Positions 1 to 5,957 of a stretch of 6,960 bases of DNA are shown piece after piece. Where the stretch lies: the NCBI GenBank assembly GCA_964425585.1, contig CAYRMG010000055.1:1-6960 (forward strand), written 5' to 3'. The stretch's first letter is position 1. The number at the start of each line of letters is the position of its first letter. Both the position numbers and the translations under genes were made by a program. A model generated the notes under the pieces. It searched no databases, was not told the DNA's origin, and worked only from the letters and a program-made list of their open reading frames with translations. The stretch is from Aquifex sp964425585. GTDB taxonomy: Bacteria; Aquificota; Aquificia; Aquificales; Aquificaceae.

Positions 1-1914
1 CTCCTTGTTCTTAATCTTTGCCTTTATCCATTTGAGAAAATCTTCTAACTTCATGCTTCCGAGGTTTCTTTCCTTCTTTGTTCTCACGGATACCGTTTCG
101 CTTTCCGCCTCTCTGTCTCCCACGACAAGTATAACCGGGATTTTTTTCAGCTCTGCCTCCCTGATTTTTGCGTTCATTCTCTCTTCCCTGAAATCCGCTT
201 CCGCCCTTATACCGTTTTCCTTCAGGTATTCAAGAACTTTCTTTGCATACTCGTGATGACGATCCGCTATCGGAACAATCATAACCTGTGTGGGCGATAG
301 CCAAATCGGAAGAAGACCCGCATAATGCTCAAGAAGTATTCCCGTAAATCGTTCTATTGAACCAAGCAGTGCCCTGTGAATCATATATGGTCTATGCTTC
401 TTATTATCGGGACCTACGTAAGTCATATCAAACCTTTCGGGAAGGTTGAAGTCAAATTGTATAGTTGAAAGTTGCCAGAATCTTCCTATGGCATCCTTTA
501 CTTTAATGTCTATCTTAGGGCCGTAGAATGCTCCTCCTCCCTCATCAACTTCGTAGGTGTATCCGAGGTCTTCTATCGCTTTTTTAAGAGCATTTTGGGA
601 AACTTCCCACTGTTCGTCCGAGCCTATTGAGTATTCAGGTCTGGTAGAGAGAAATATCTTGAACTCATTAAATCCAAAGTCTTTCAGCGTGCTGAGTGCA
701 AAGTCCAAGGTTTCCCTTATAACATCGTTCACCTGCTCGGGAGTGCATATTATATGGGCATCATCTTGGGTAAATCCCCTAACCCTTAAAAGTCCGTGGA
801 GAACACCAGACAGTTCATACCTGTAAACTGTTCCGAGCTCGAAGAGCTTTAAAGGAAGCTCCTTATAACTTCTTATCCTACTTTTGTATATAGCTATGTG
901 AAAGGGACAGTTCATCGGCTTTACGTAGTATTCTTCTTCGTCTATCTTCATAGCAGGGAACATGTTCTGTTTATAACACTCCAGGTGTCCGCTCGTTTCC
1001 CATAGCTTTGATTTTCCTACATGAGGTGTGTAAACAAGCTGGTATCCCCTCTTTAGGTGTTCCTCCCTCAGGTAATCCTCAAGAACCTTTCTGTATATCG
1101 CTCCCCTCGGAAGCCACAGAATAAGCCCCGCTCCTACGTTCTCGTCTATGGTGAAAAACTCAAGTTCCTTACCGAGCCTTCTGTGGTCTCTCTTTTTAAC
1201 CTCTTCGTAGAACTTTAATCTTTCCTTGAGCTCTTTATCGCTCCAGAATGCAAGTCCGTATATACGTGTAAGCTGTGGCTGGTCACTTCTCCCTTTCCAG
1301 TAAGCTCCCGATATTGAGGTTAACTTAAAAACTCCCGCTTTGCCCGTTGAGGGAAGGTGCGGGCCCTTACAAAGGTCTATGAAGTCTCCCTGTTCGTAAA
1401 CCGATATTATCTCGTCCTCAGGAATATTCTTTATTATGTCTATCTTGTATTTCTCCTTTAACTCTTCAAAGAGTTTTATGGCCTCTTCACGGGAAAGTTC
1501 CTTCCTCAGAATAGGATAATCTCTCTCTATAATTTCCTTCATCTTTTTCTCTATCTTCGGAAGGTCTTCCTCCGTTATTTTATGTCCCTCAACCTCAACG
1601 TCGTAGTAGAACCCTTCCTCAGTTGTTGGACCAACTCCGAGGTGAACCTTTTTAGCTCCGTAAAGTTCCTTTAAAGCCTGTGCCATTATGTGAGCAAGGG
1701 AGTGCCTCATTATCTCAAGACTTTCCTTACTTCCTTTGTAAACGGGCTTTATCTCTCCCGACTCCCTTACGGGTGTTTGGAGGTCTATTATCTTTCCATT
1801 TATAACTCCGCCGAGGGCATCCTTTATTCCCGCAATCTCAAATATCTTTCCGAGAGGCGTTCCTTTTTCCACTTCGTATTCCTTTCCCTTTACAACCACC
1901 TTAATCTTTTCCAT
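1..1914 (-). CDS. thrS: Threonyl-tRNA synthetase (ThrRS), C-terminal tip cut by window edge
   Basis: Cytoplasmic class II aminoacyl-tRNA synthetase that charges tRNA-Thr with threonine and edits mischarged Ser-tRNA. The 638 codons inside the window stay open to base 1, so only the last few residues are missing (E. coli ThrRS is 642 aa). Visible order: N-terminal TGS domain (about residues 1-60), editing (SAD) domain with the HxxxH pair H71/H75 plus C182 and H186 in LCKGPH, a class II catalytic core, and a C-terminal anticodon-binding domain from about residue 540. The three zinc ligands of the catalytic site are present: C336 in MNCPFH, H387 in DDAH and H513 in MIHRALLGS, each two residues offset from the E. 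coli positions. The start is ATG at 1914-1912, giving MEKIKVVVKG, a normal TGS beginning. No good Shine-Dalgarno precedes it. It is transcribed divergently from the glycosyltransferase gene 25 bases away, leaving no room for the long structured leader that controls thrS in E. coli. The family assignment is secure. Confidence 0.98.
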   Translation of the reverse strand, partial: MEKIKVVVKGKEYEVEKGTPLGKIFEIAGIKDALGGVINGKIIDLQTPVRESGEIKPVYKGSKESLEIMRHSLAHIMAQALKELYGAKKVHLGVGPTTEEGFYYDVEVEGHKITEEDLPKIEKKMKEIIERDYPILRKELSREEAIKLFEELKEKYKIDIIKNIPEDEIISVYEQGDFIDLCKGPHLPSTGKAGVFKLTSISGAYWKGRSDQPQLTRIYGLAFWSDKELKERLKFYEEVKKRDHRRLGKELEFFTIDENVGAGLILWLPRGAIYRKVLEDYLREEHLKRGYQLVYTPHVGKSKLWETSGHLECYKQNMFPAMKIDEEEYYVKPMNCPFHIAIYKSRIRSYKELPLKLFELGTVYRYELSGVLHGLLRVRGFTQDDAHIICTPEQVNDVIRETLDFALSTLKDFGFNEFKIFLSTRPEYSIGSDEQWEVSQNALKKAIEDLGYTYEVDEGGGAFYGPKIDIKVKDAIGRFWQLSTIQFDFNLPERFDMTYVGPDNKKHRPYMIHRALLGSIERFTGILLEHYAGLLPIWLSPTQVMIVPIADRHHEYAKKVLEYLKENGIRAEADFREERMNAKIREAELKKIPVILVVGDREAESETVSVRTKKERNLGSMKLEDFLKWIKAKIKNKE

Positions 1915-1917
1915 AGT
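1889..1917 (+). promoter_or_regulatory. Candidate promoter for the plus-strand gene cluster
   Basis: TTTACA at 1889-1894 (5 of 6 matches to the sigma70 -35 consensus) lies 17 bases before CATAGT at 1912-1917 (4 of 6 matches to TATAAT). Transcription would begin near 1924 and leave a leader of about 16 bases before the ATG at 1940. The site would sit inside the first codons of thrS, with its -10 box covering the thrS start codon. This is consensus matching by eye in AT-rich DNA, so it is tentative. Confidence 0.25.
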
Positions 1918-1925
1918 TAAATAAG

Positions 1926-1931
1926 ATATTA
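1926..1931 (-). promoter_or_regulatory. thrS: Candidate -10 box for thrS
   Basis: Read on the minus strand this hexamer is TAATAT, ending 11 bases before the thrS ATG, so the 5' leader would be only about 5 bases. No convincing -35 box is seen 16-18 bases further upstream, which would lie inside the divergent glycosyltransferase gene. The call rests on the hexamer and on the lack of any other room for a promoter between the two starts. Confidence 0.2.
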
Positions 1932-1939
1932 GAAAAAGG

Positions 1940-3382
1940 ATGTTTAAGTATGTTTTAGGTATAAATCTGCTTATTGCTGTTTTAAGGATTTTCTATATTC
2001 TTTTTTATCCCATAGACCTTTCGCCCGAGGAAGCCCAATACTGGGATTGGTCAAGACATCTTGACCTGAGCTATTACTCAAAACCTCCTATGGTAGCATA
2101 TATTAACTTCTTATCAACCGCCATACTCGGAAATACTGAAATAGGTGTAAGAATTAACGCGGTAATCCTTTCCTTTCTCCTCTCCCTTATAACCTATAAA
2201 TTCGTTAAAGAACTTTACGATGAAAAAACCGCCTTTTTATCCTCAGTTTTACCGAACATACTGCTCGGATTTTCTGTAAACTCCATTCTCTTTACAACTG
2301 ATTCCCCTCTCATATTCTTTTGGGCTTTGTCCCTTGTGTTCCTTTATAAAGCCGTTGAAGAAAACCGTTTAATACTCTGGATTTTAACAGGATTTTTCGG
2401 AGGACTTGCATTCTTAAGCAAGTATAGTGCACTTTTTCTTCTCCCTCTCGGTTTTCTATACGTATTCCTTGTAAAAAGACCTCTTCTTAAGAACATAAAG
2501 GTTTACATCTCTCTCATAGTTGCTTTTTTTATTGCACTTCCCGTCCTTATATGGAATGTAGAGCATAATTTTATATCTTTTAGGCACGTATCAAGTCTGG
2601 CCAATAAAAATAGCTCCTTTCCGAATATACACGCATTTTTAGAGTTTATAGGCGGTCAGGTTTTAATCCTTTCCGTAATTCCGTTCTTTTTTATACTTTA
2701 CGGATGGTTTAAAACATTTCTTTCCGGAGATAAGAGGGAAATTTTCTTAACGGTTTTTTCTTTCCCCATATTTGTATTTTTTCTTGTTCTTTCTTTGAAG
2801 AAAAGGGTTTACGCAAACTGGCCTGATTTCGGTTATTATACAGGGGTAATTTTATTCTCACGATACTTCCTGCATTCTCCCGTATATCTTAAGGTTACGA
2901 CCATTTTTCTCGGTTTGTTCCTCACAACGCTTATCCACTTCACTCCTCTTTTAGACCTTATGGGTATCGGGAAACTTCTTCCTCCTAAAAATGACCCTAC
3001 AAAGTTTCTCGTAGGTTGGGAAAAACTCGGAAAAGAGGTAAGCAAGTATTACAACAAGGAAAACTTTATACTTTCAAGCGCTTATCAAATTTCCGCGGAG
3101 CTTGCTTTTTACGTTAAGGGAAATCCGAGAACGTATGTTTATCATATAAACAGATATACCCAGTATTATCTCTGGAGGAAGGGCTTAAGTAAGTATAAGG
3201 GTAAAGATGCATTGTTCGTTAGCTACGGGGGTGTTCCGAAAGGGCTAATGAAGAGTTTCGTAGAAAAGAAGTTTATAAAAAGAGTTGATATTTTCTGGAG
3301 GGGAGAAAGGGTGAGAAGCTTTTATATATACTTACTGAAAGGATTTAAGGGGAAGCTTTATGAAAATCCCGAGGGATATTAA
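1940..3382 (+). CDS. GT-C membrane glycosyltransferase, family 39 (PMT_2/ArnT-like)
   Basis: Predicted integral inner-membrane glycosyltransferase of 480 aa. Members of this family move a sugar from a polyprenyl-phosphate carrier to a lipid, glycan or protein on the outer face of the membrane; the substrate here cannot be told. Family marks are PEEAQYWDWSRHL at residues 29-41 followed by YYSKPP (45-50), FTTDSPL (118-124), GLAFLSKYSA (155-164), SFRHV (213-217) and YANWPDF (291-297). The acidic residue usually seen as Asp-Glu in the first loop is Glu-Glu here (E30, E31). About 10-11 hydrophobic segments cover residues 5-335, followed by a soluble tail of about 145 residues, probably periplasmic. 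ATG 1940 is the first start after an in-frame stop at 1922-1924. AAAAGG directly abuts it, too close for a normal ribosome site. Its 3' end overlaps the next gene by 23 bases. ArnT itself is longer (about 550 aa), so I do not give that symbol. Confidence 0.85.
   Translation: MFKYVLGINLLIAVLRIFYILFYPIDLSPEEAQYWDWSRHLDLSYYSKPPMVAYINFLSTAILGNTEIGVRINAVILSFLLSLITYKFVKELYDEKTAFLSSVLPNILLGFSVNSILFTTDSPLIFFWALSLVFLYKAVEENRLILWILTGFFGGLAFLSKYSALFLLPLGFLYVFLVKRPLLKNIKVYISLIVAFFIALPVLIWNVEHNFISFRHVSSLANKNSSFPNIHAFLEFIGGQVLILSVIPFFFILYGWFKTFLSGDKREIFLTVFSFPIFVFFLVLSLKKRVYANWPDFGYYTGVILFSRYFLHSPVYLKVTTIFLGLFLTTLIHFTPLLDLMGIGKLLPPKNDPTKFLVGWEKLGKEVSKYYNKENFILSSAYQISAELAFYVKGNPRTYVYHINRYTQYYLWRKGLSKYKGKDALFVSYGGVPKGLMKSFVEKKFIKRVDIFWRGERVRSFYIYLLKGFKGKLYENPEGY
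3347..3352 (+). promoter_or_regulatory. Ribosome binding site inside the glycosyltransferase gene
   Basis: AAGGGG lies 7 bases before the ATG at 3360, within the last codons of the glycosyltransferase gene. It supports that overlapping ATG as the true start of the downstream gene and fits translational coupling of the two proteins. Confidence 0.6.
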
Positions 3383-4217
3383 TAAACTGATTAGTTATAT
3401 CCTCAGCTTATACATCGCGGGATTTTTTCTTTATAACCTGCTCCCCTTTTCATACTTTGAGATATACGTGGAGCCGAAAGAGAACTTAGCCCCTAAGCCC
3501 TTTGTGAAAAAGTATTACTATCTGTTGGGTCTTAAATCTAATTACCAGCCGAGCGAAGATAAAACTTATTTTTTCAAATCTAAAGGGATTAATTTCATTT
3601 TCGGTTTTTTCCCTTTTCAAGATGACAATTTTTTTAGAAATTTTACAAAAGCCCCCGAGTGCAATCTTGTGTTTACTTCGGAAATAAATGCATTAATAAA
3701 ATTGGCAAACTTTATATTTGAATACATTCCTAAAAAAATTTTCAGAAGTGAATTTTATTCCTACGCTACTTTTATTAATACCGATAAAAATAAATGCAAT
3801 GTTCTGGTTACGGACATTTATATTCCGAAGTATTTTATAGATTTTTACATAGATACTTCAAGGAATATGACTTATACAAGACATTTTAAAAGTATAGACT
3901 TAAGCAAAAATCTGATAATTAACGTAAGTAAAAAAGTTGATGTTTACGGTTTTTCCCCGAAAAGCTTTTATTTCCCCGATGAGTCAACCGTTTATCCGTT
4001 TAAGCTTTTTGTGAGGAGTAATGAGGAAAAGGTTTTAATAATTGTATACAGGAACGGACAGGTTTACAGGGTTTACGATACCGACAGAATAGTAATAAGA
4101 ATCAACAGGGAAGGTGTGTATGCGGTTGAGGTTTACAGATATAAGCTCAGGTGGAAAGGTTATTATTTTGGTCTCAGACTTGTAGCATTTTCTTCTCCCA
4201 TAACTCTTTTATACTGA
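3360..4217 (+). CDS. Membrane-anchored protein of unknown function, C-terminus like CehA/PHP-type proteins
   Basis: A 285-aa protein I cannot assign to a named family. One hydrophobic segment (about residues 9-31) after a short basic start suggests a signal anchor with about 255 residues outside the cytoplasm. The body is rich in Phe, Tyr, Lys and Asn. The last 90 residues have a beta-sandwich-like pattern: VLIIVYRNGQVYRV (225-238), GVYAVEVYR (252-260) and a final SSPI (278-281). This recalls the C-terminal domain of CehA-type PHP hydrolases, which ends in 'GVYRVEVY...SNPI'. No HxH metal-binding motif of an active PHP domain is visible, so an enzymatic role is doubtful. It begins 23 bases before the end of the glycosyltransferase gene, behind a good ribosome site, so the two are probably made together and may act on the same envelope glycan or lipid. 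It is AT-richer than purM: two sampled 60-base lines are 30-33% GC. This could reflect weak constraint or separate ancestry. The coding call is firm; the function is unknown. Confidence 0.75.
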   Translation: MKIPRDINKLISYILSLYIAGFFLYNLLPFSYFEIYVEPKENLAPKPFVKKYYYLLGLKSNYQPSEDKTYFFKSKGINFIFGFFPFQDDNFFRNFTKAPECNLVFTSEINALIKLANFIFEYIPKKIFRSEFYSYATFINTDKNKCNVLVTDIYIPKYFIDFYIDTSRNMTYTRHFKSIDLSKNLIINVSKKVDVYGFSPKSFYFPDESTVYPFKLFVRSNEEKVLIIVYRNGQVYRVYDTDRIVIRINREGVYAVEVYRYKLRWKGYYFGLRLVAFSSPITLLY

Positions 4218-4223
4218 ATTAGA

Positions 4224-4790
4224 ATGAAAGTTGTGAGGGCATTTGTAGGGTTTTTCACGAGCAAAACCATACACGAGGTTTCCGAGAAAATTAGAGAAGA
4301 GGCAAACCTTAAAGTTATAGGGAAGTGGGTAGAACCCCAAAATCTCCACATGACGCTTCAATTTCTCGGGGATATAACCGAACAGCAGGCCATAGATGTG
4401 ATAAGAAATCTTCAGGAAATCTCAAAAAGATTTATTCCTTTTAAGGTAAAGTATAAGGGGCTCGGCGTTTTTCCGAGTGCAGGTAATCCTAACGTTTTAT
4501 GGATAGGTGTATCGGAAGGTGCAAACAGGCTGAAAAATTTAGCGAATGAAGTTCAAAAGAGGAACGCAAGAAGGGGAATTATCCCGAAGAAGAGTAAGAA
4601 TTTTGTTCCCCACGTTACCATATGCCGTATAAAGAAGGTTGATAAAAAGTTCTTGAATTACATGTTAAAGAAATACAAAACGGTTGAGTTCGGAGAGGAT
4701 GAGGTGAATAAAATAGCCTTAATCTCAAGCACGCTCACAAGCGTAGGGCCTATATACTCGGTGGTTGAGGAGTTTTACCTGGGAGGGTAA
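4224..4790 (+). CDS. thpR: RNA 2',3'-cyclic phosphodiesterase (2'-5' RNA ligase family)
   Basis: A 188-aa cytoplasmic protein of the 2H phosphoesterase superfamily. These enzymes hydrolyse 2',3'-cyclic phosphate ends of RNA to 2'-phosphates and can join certain tRNA half-molecules in vitro; the natural substrate in bacteria is unclear. Both catalytic HxT motifs are present and correctly spaced: H42-M-T44 in NLHMTLQFLG and H130-V-T132 in FVPHVTICRI. The family's FPS...PNVLWIGV segment (83-96) lies between them. Length is normal (E. coli ThpR is about 176 aa). The ATG lies 6 bases after the stop of the preceding gene. No strong Shine-Dalgarno is visible, so translation may depend on coupling. 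purM follows after 2 bases. Nothing connects it functionally to its neighbours; co-transcription looks incidental. Confidence 0.93.
   Translation: MKVVRAFVGFFTSKTIHEVSEKIREEANLKVIGKWVEPQNLHMTLQFLGDITEQQAIDVIRNLQEISKRFIPFKVKYKGLGVFPSAGNPNVLWIGVSEGANRLKNLANEVQKRNARRGIIPKKSKNFVPHVTICRIKKVDKKFLNYMLKKYKTVEFGEDEVNKIALISSTLTSVGPIYSVVEEFYLGG
4781..4786 (+). promoter_or_regulatory. purM: Ribosome binding site of purM
   Basis: GGGAGG lies in the last codons of thpR, 6 bases before the ATG at 4793. It is the strongest Shine-Dalgarno in the window and fixes the purM start. Confidence 0.7.
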
Positions 4791-4792
4791 GA

Positions 4793-5788
4793 ATGCTTAC
4801 ATACAAAGATGCGGGTGTTGATATAGACAAAGCTAACGAGTTTGTTAGATTCATAAAAGAAAAGGTAAAGAAGGAATTTAATCTGTCAGATTTCGGGGGT
4901 TTTGCAAGCGGTATCCCCTTAAAGGGATATAAAAATCCCGTGATATTTACAACAACGGACGGAGTGGGAACCAAACTTATGATTGCTCAAGCAATTGATA
5001 AACACGACACTGTGGGTATAGACCTTGTGGCGATGAATGTAAACGACCTAATAACCACGGGTGCGGAACCATTCCTTTTCCTTGATTACATAGCCACGGG
5101 AAAGCTTGACCTGAGGGTTATGAAGGAAATAATGGAAGGGATAATAAAGGGATGTAAGGAGGGAGAGGTTATACTTGCAGGCGGTGAAACTGCGGAAATG
5201 CCGGACTTTTATCCCGAGGGTGTTTACGACCTTGCGGGTTTTTGCATAGGTGTGTGTGAGAAAGAAGACGTAATAGATACAGGCGGTATAAAAAGCGGAG
5301 ATGTTCTCATAGGATTGAAATCCTCGGGATTTCACAGTAACGGATACTCCCTTGTAAGAAAGGTTCTTCAACTCAAAGGTATAAAGTATACCGATTTCCT
5401 TGAAGATTTCGGGAAGACCGTCGGTGAGGTTCTTTTAATCCCTACAAAGATTTACGTAAAGGAAGTAAGGGAAATTAAGAAACACGCAAAGCTAAAAGGA
5501 ATAGCCCACATAACGGGGGGAGGAATTCCCGAGAACTTAATAAGAATTCTTCCCGAAAATGTTAAAGCGGTTATCTATAAAAAGAATATTCCCGAAAATC
5601 CATTATTTGGTTGGATTCAAAAACTCGGAAACATAGATGAAAGAGAGATGTTCAGAACCTTTAACATGGGTGTAGGAATGATACTGGTTGTAGATGAAAA
5701 GGATGGGGATAAGATATTACATCTTTCCGAGGATGCCTTTTACCTCGGCGAAATTAGAGAAGGAACAAAGGCGGTTGAAATTCTGTAA
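4793..5788 (+). CDS. purM: Phosphoribosylformylglycinamidine cyclo-ligase (AIR synthetase)
   Basis: A 331-aa cytoplasmic enzyme of de novo purine synthesis. It uses ATP to close formylglycinamidine ribonucleotide (FGAM) into aminoimidazole ribonucleotide (AIR). The whole protein follows the family: DAGVDIDKAN (6-15), TTDGVGTK (54-61), DLVAMNVNDLITTGAEP (77-93), GGETAEMPDFY (130-140), LKSSGFHSNGYSLVR (175-189), HITGGGIPENL (239-249) and FNMGVGM (290-296). These cover both the ATP-grasping first half and the second half of the PurM/PurL superfamily fold. Length is close to the E. coli enzyme (345 aa). It is the last plus-strand gene of the cluster and lies apart from other pur genes in this window. 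No PurR-like operator or purine riboswitch is visible before it. Its last 49 bases are overlapped on the other strand by a small predicted membrane-protein gene. Confidence 0.98.
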   Translation: MLTYKDAGVDIDKANEFVRFIKEKVKKEFNLSDFGGFASGIPLKGYKNPVIFTTTDGVGTKLMIAQAIDKHDTVGIDLVAMNVNDLITTGAEPFLFLDYIATGKLDLRVMKEIMEGIIKGCKEGEVILAGGETAEMPDFYPEGVYDLAGFCIGVCEKEDVIDTGGIKSGDVLIGLKSSGFHSNGYSLVRKVLQLKGIKYTDFLEDFGKTVGEVLLIPTKIYVKEVREIKKHAKLKGIAHITGGGIPENLIRILPENVKAVIYKKNIPENPLFGWIQKLGNIDEREMFRTFNMGVGMILVVDEKDGDKILHLSEDAFYLGEIREGTKAVEIL

Positions 5789-5916
5789 TTCATTTTTCTG
5801 TTTTCCCTTTTACCTTTAAGGTAGAAGTATGCGTATATCATAACGAGAATAAAAAATATCATCGTCATTATTCTTACCCACCTCTTTAGCCTTGCATACT
5901 TAAACTGGTCGGACAT
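5740..5916 (-). CDS. Small predicted single-helix membrane protein (58 aa)
   Basis: A short minus-strand frame from ATG at 5916-5914 to TAA at 5742-5740. It begins MSDQFKYARLKRW, continues with a hydrophobic stretch at about residues 15-34 (RIMTMIFFILVMIYAYFYLK) and then a basic tail KGKRENRK. A charged N-terminus, one helix and Lys/Arg on both sides look like a genuine small inner-membrane protein. The frame fills most of the space between purM and yicC, and its last 16 codons overlap the purM 3' end. No Shine-Dalgarno is seen; a TAAAAT hexamer (minus strand, 5929-5924) ends 7 bases before the ATG, compatible with a leaderless mRNA. I do not recognise a family. The N-terminal 44 residues, which lie outside purM, carry the evidence; the C-terminal residues over purM could be incidental. 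Confidence 0.5.
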   Translation of the reverse strand: MSDQFKYARLKRWVRIMTMIFFILVMIYAYFYLKGKRENRKMNYRISTAFVPSLISPR

Positions 5917-5944
5917 AAGGATTATTTTAGTTTGAAAAATCTAA

Positions 5945-5950
5945 TAGAAT
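5945..5950 (+). promoter_or_regulatory. yicC: Candidate -10 box for yicC
   Basis: TAGAAT matches TATAAT at 5 of 6 positions and ends 7 bases before the ATG at 5958, which would put the transcript start at or beside the start codon. No good -35 box is found 16-18 bases upstream. Tentative. Confidence 0.2.
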
Positions 5951-5957
5951 AGTGTTC

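Noticed and set aside
557..826. Open frames on the plus strand across the thrS region (also 5-256 and 1690-1920)
   Set aside because: All lie antisense to conserved ThrRS sequence, and their Ser/Phe/Leu-rich translations are typical reverse-complement artefacts.
3360..3382. The 23-base overlap as a frameshift or sequencing error joining the glycosyltransferase to the next frame
   Set aside because: The downstream frame has its own ATG and good ribosome site followed by a membrane anchor, and the glycosyltransferase tail already has a normal length, so a natural gene overlap is simpler.
5048..5371. 107-codon open frame on the minus strand inside purM
   Set aside because: It is antisense to a fully conserved part of purM, has no domain-like composition and no ribosome site; it is a shadow of purM codon use.
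5811..5823. TACCTTTAAGGTA inverted repeat after purM as a terminator
   Set aside because: The six-base arms leave only one base for a loop, and no T tract follows; the T-rich stretch before it belongs to coding sequence of the small minus-strand frame.
5952..5954. GTG at 5952 as the start of yicC
   Set aside because: It would add only Met-Phe before the ATG at 5958 and has no better ribosome site; ATG 5958 matches family N-termini better.
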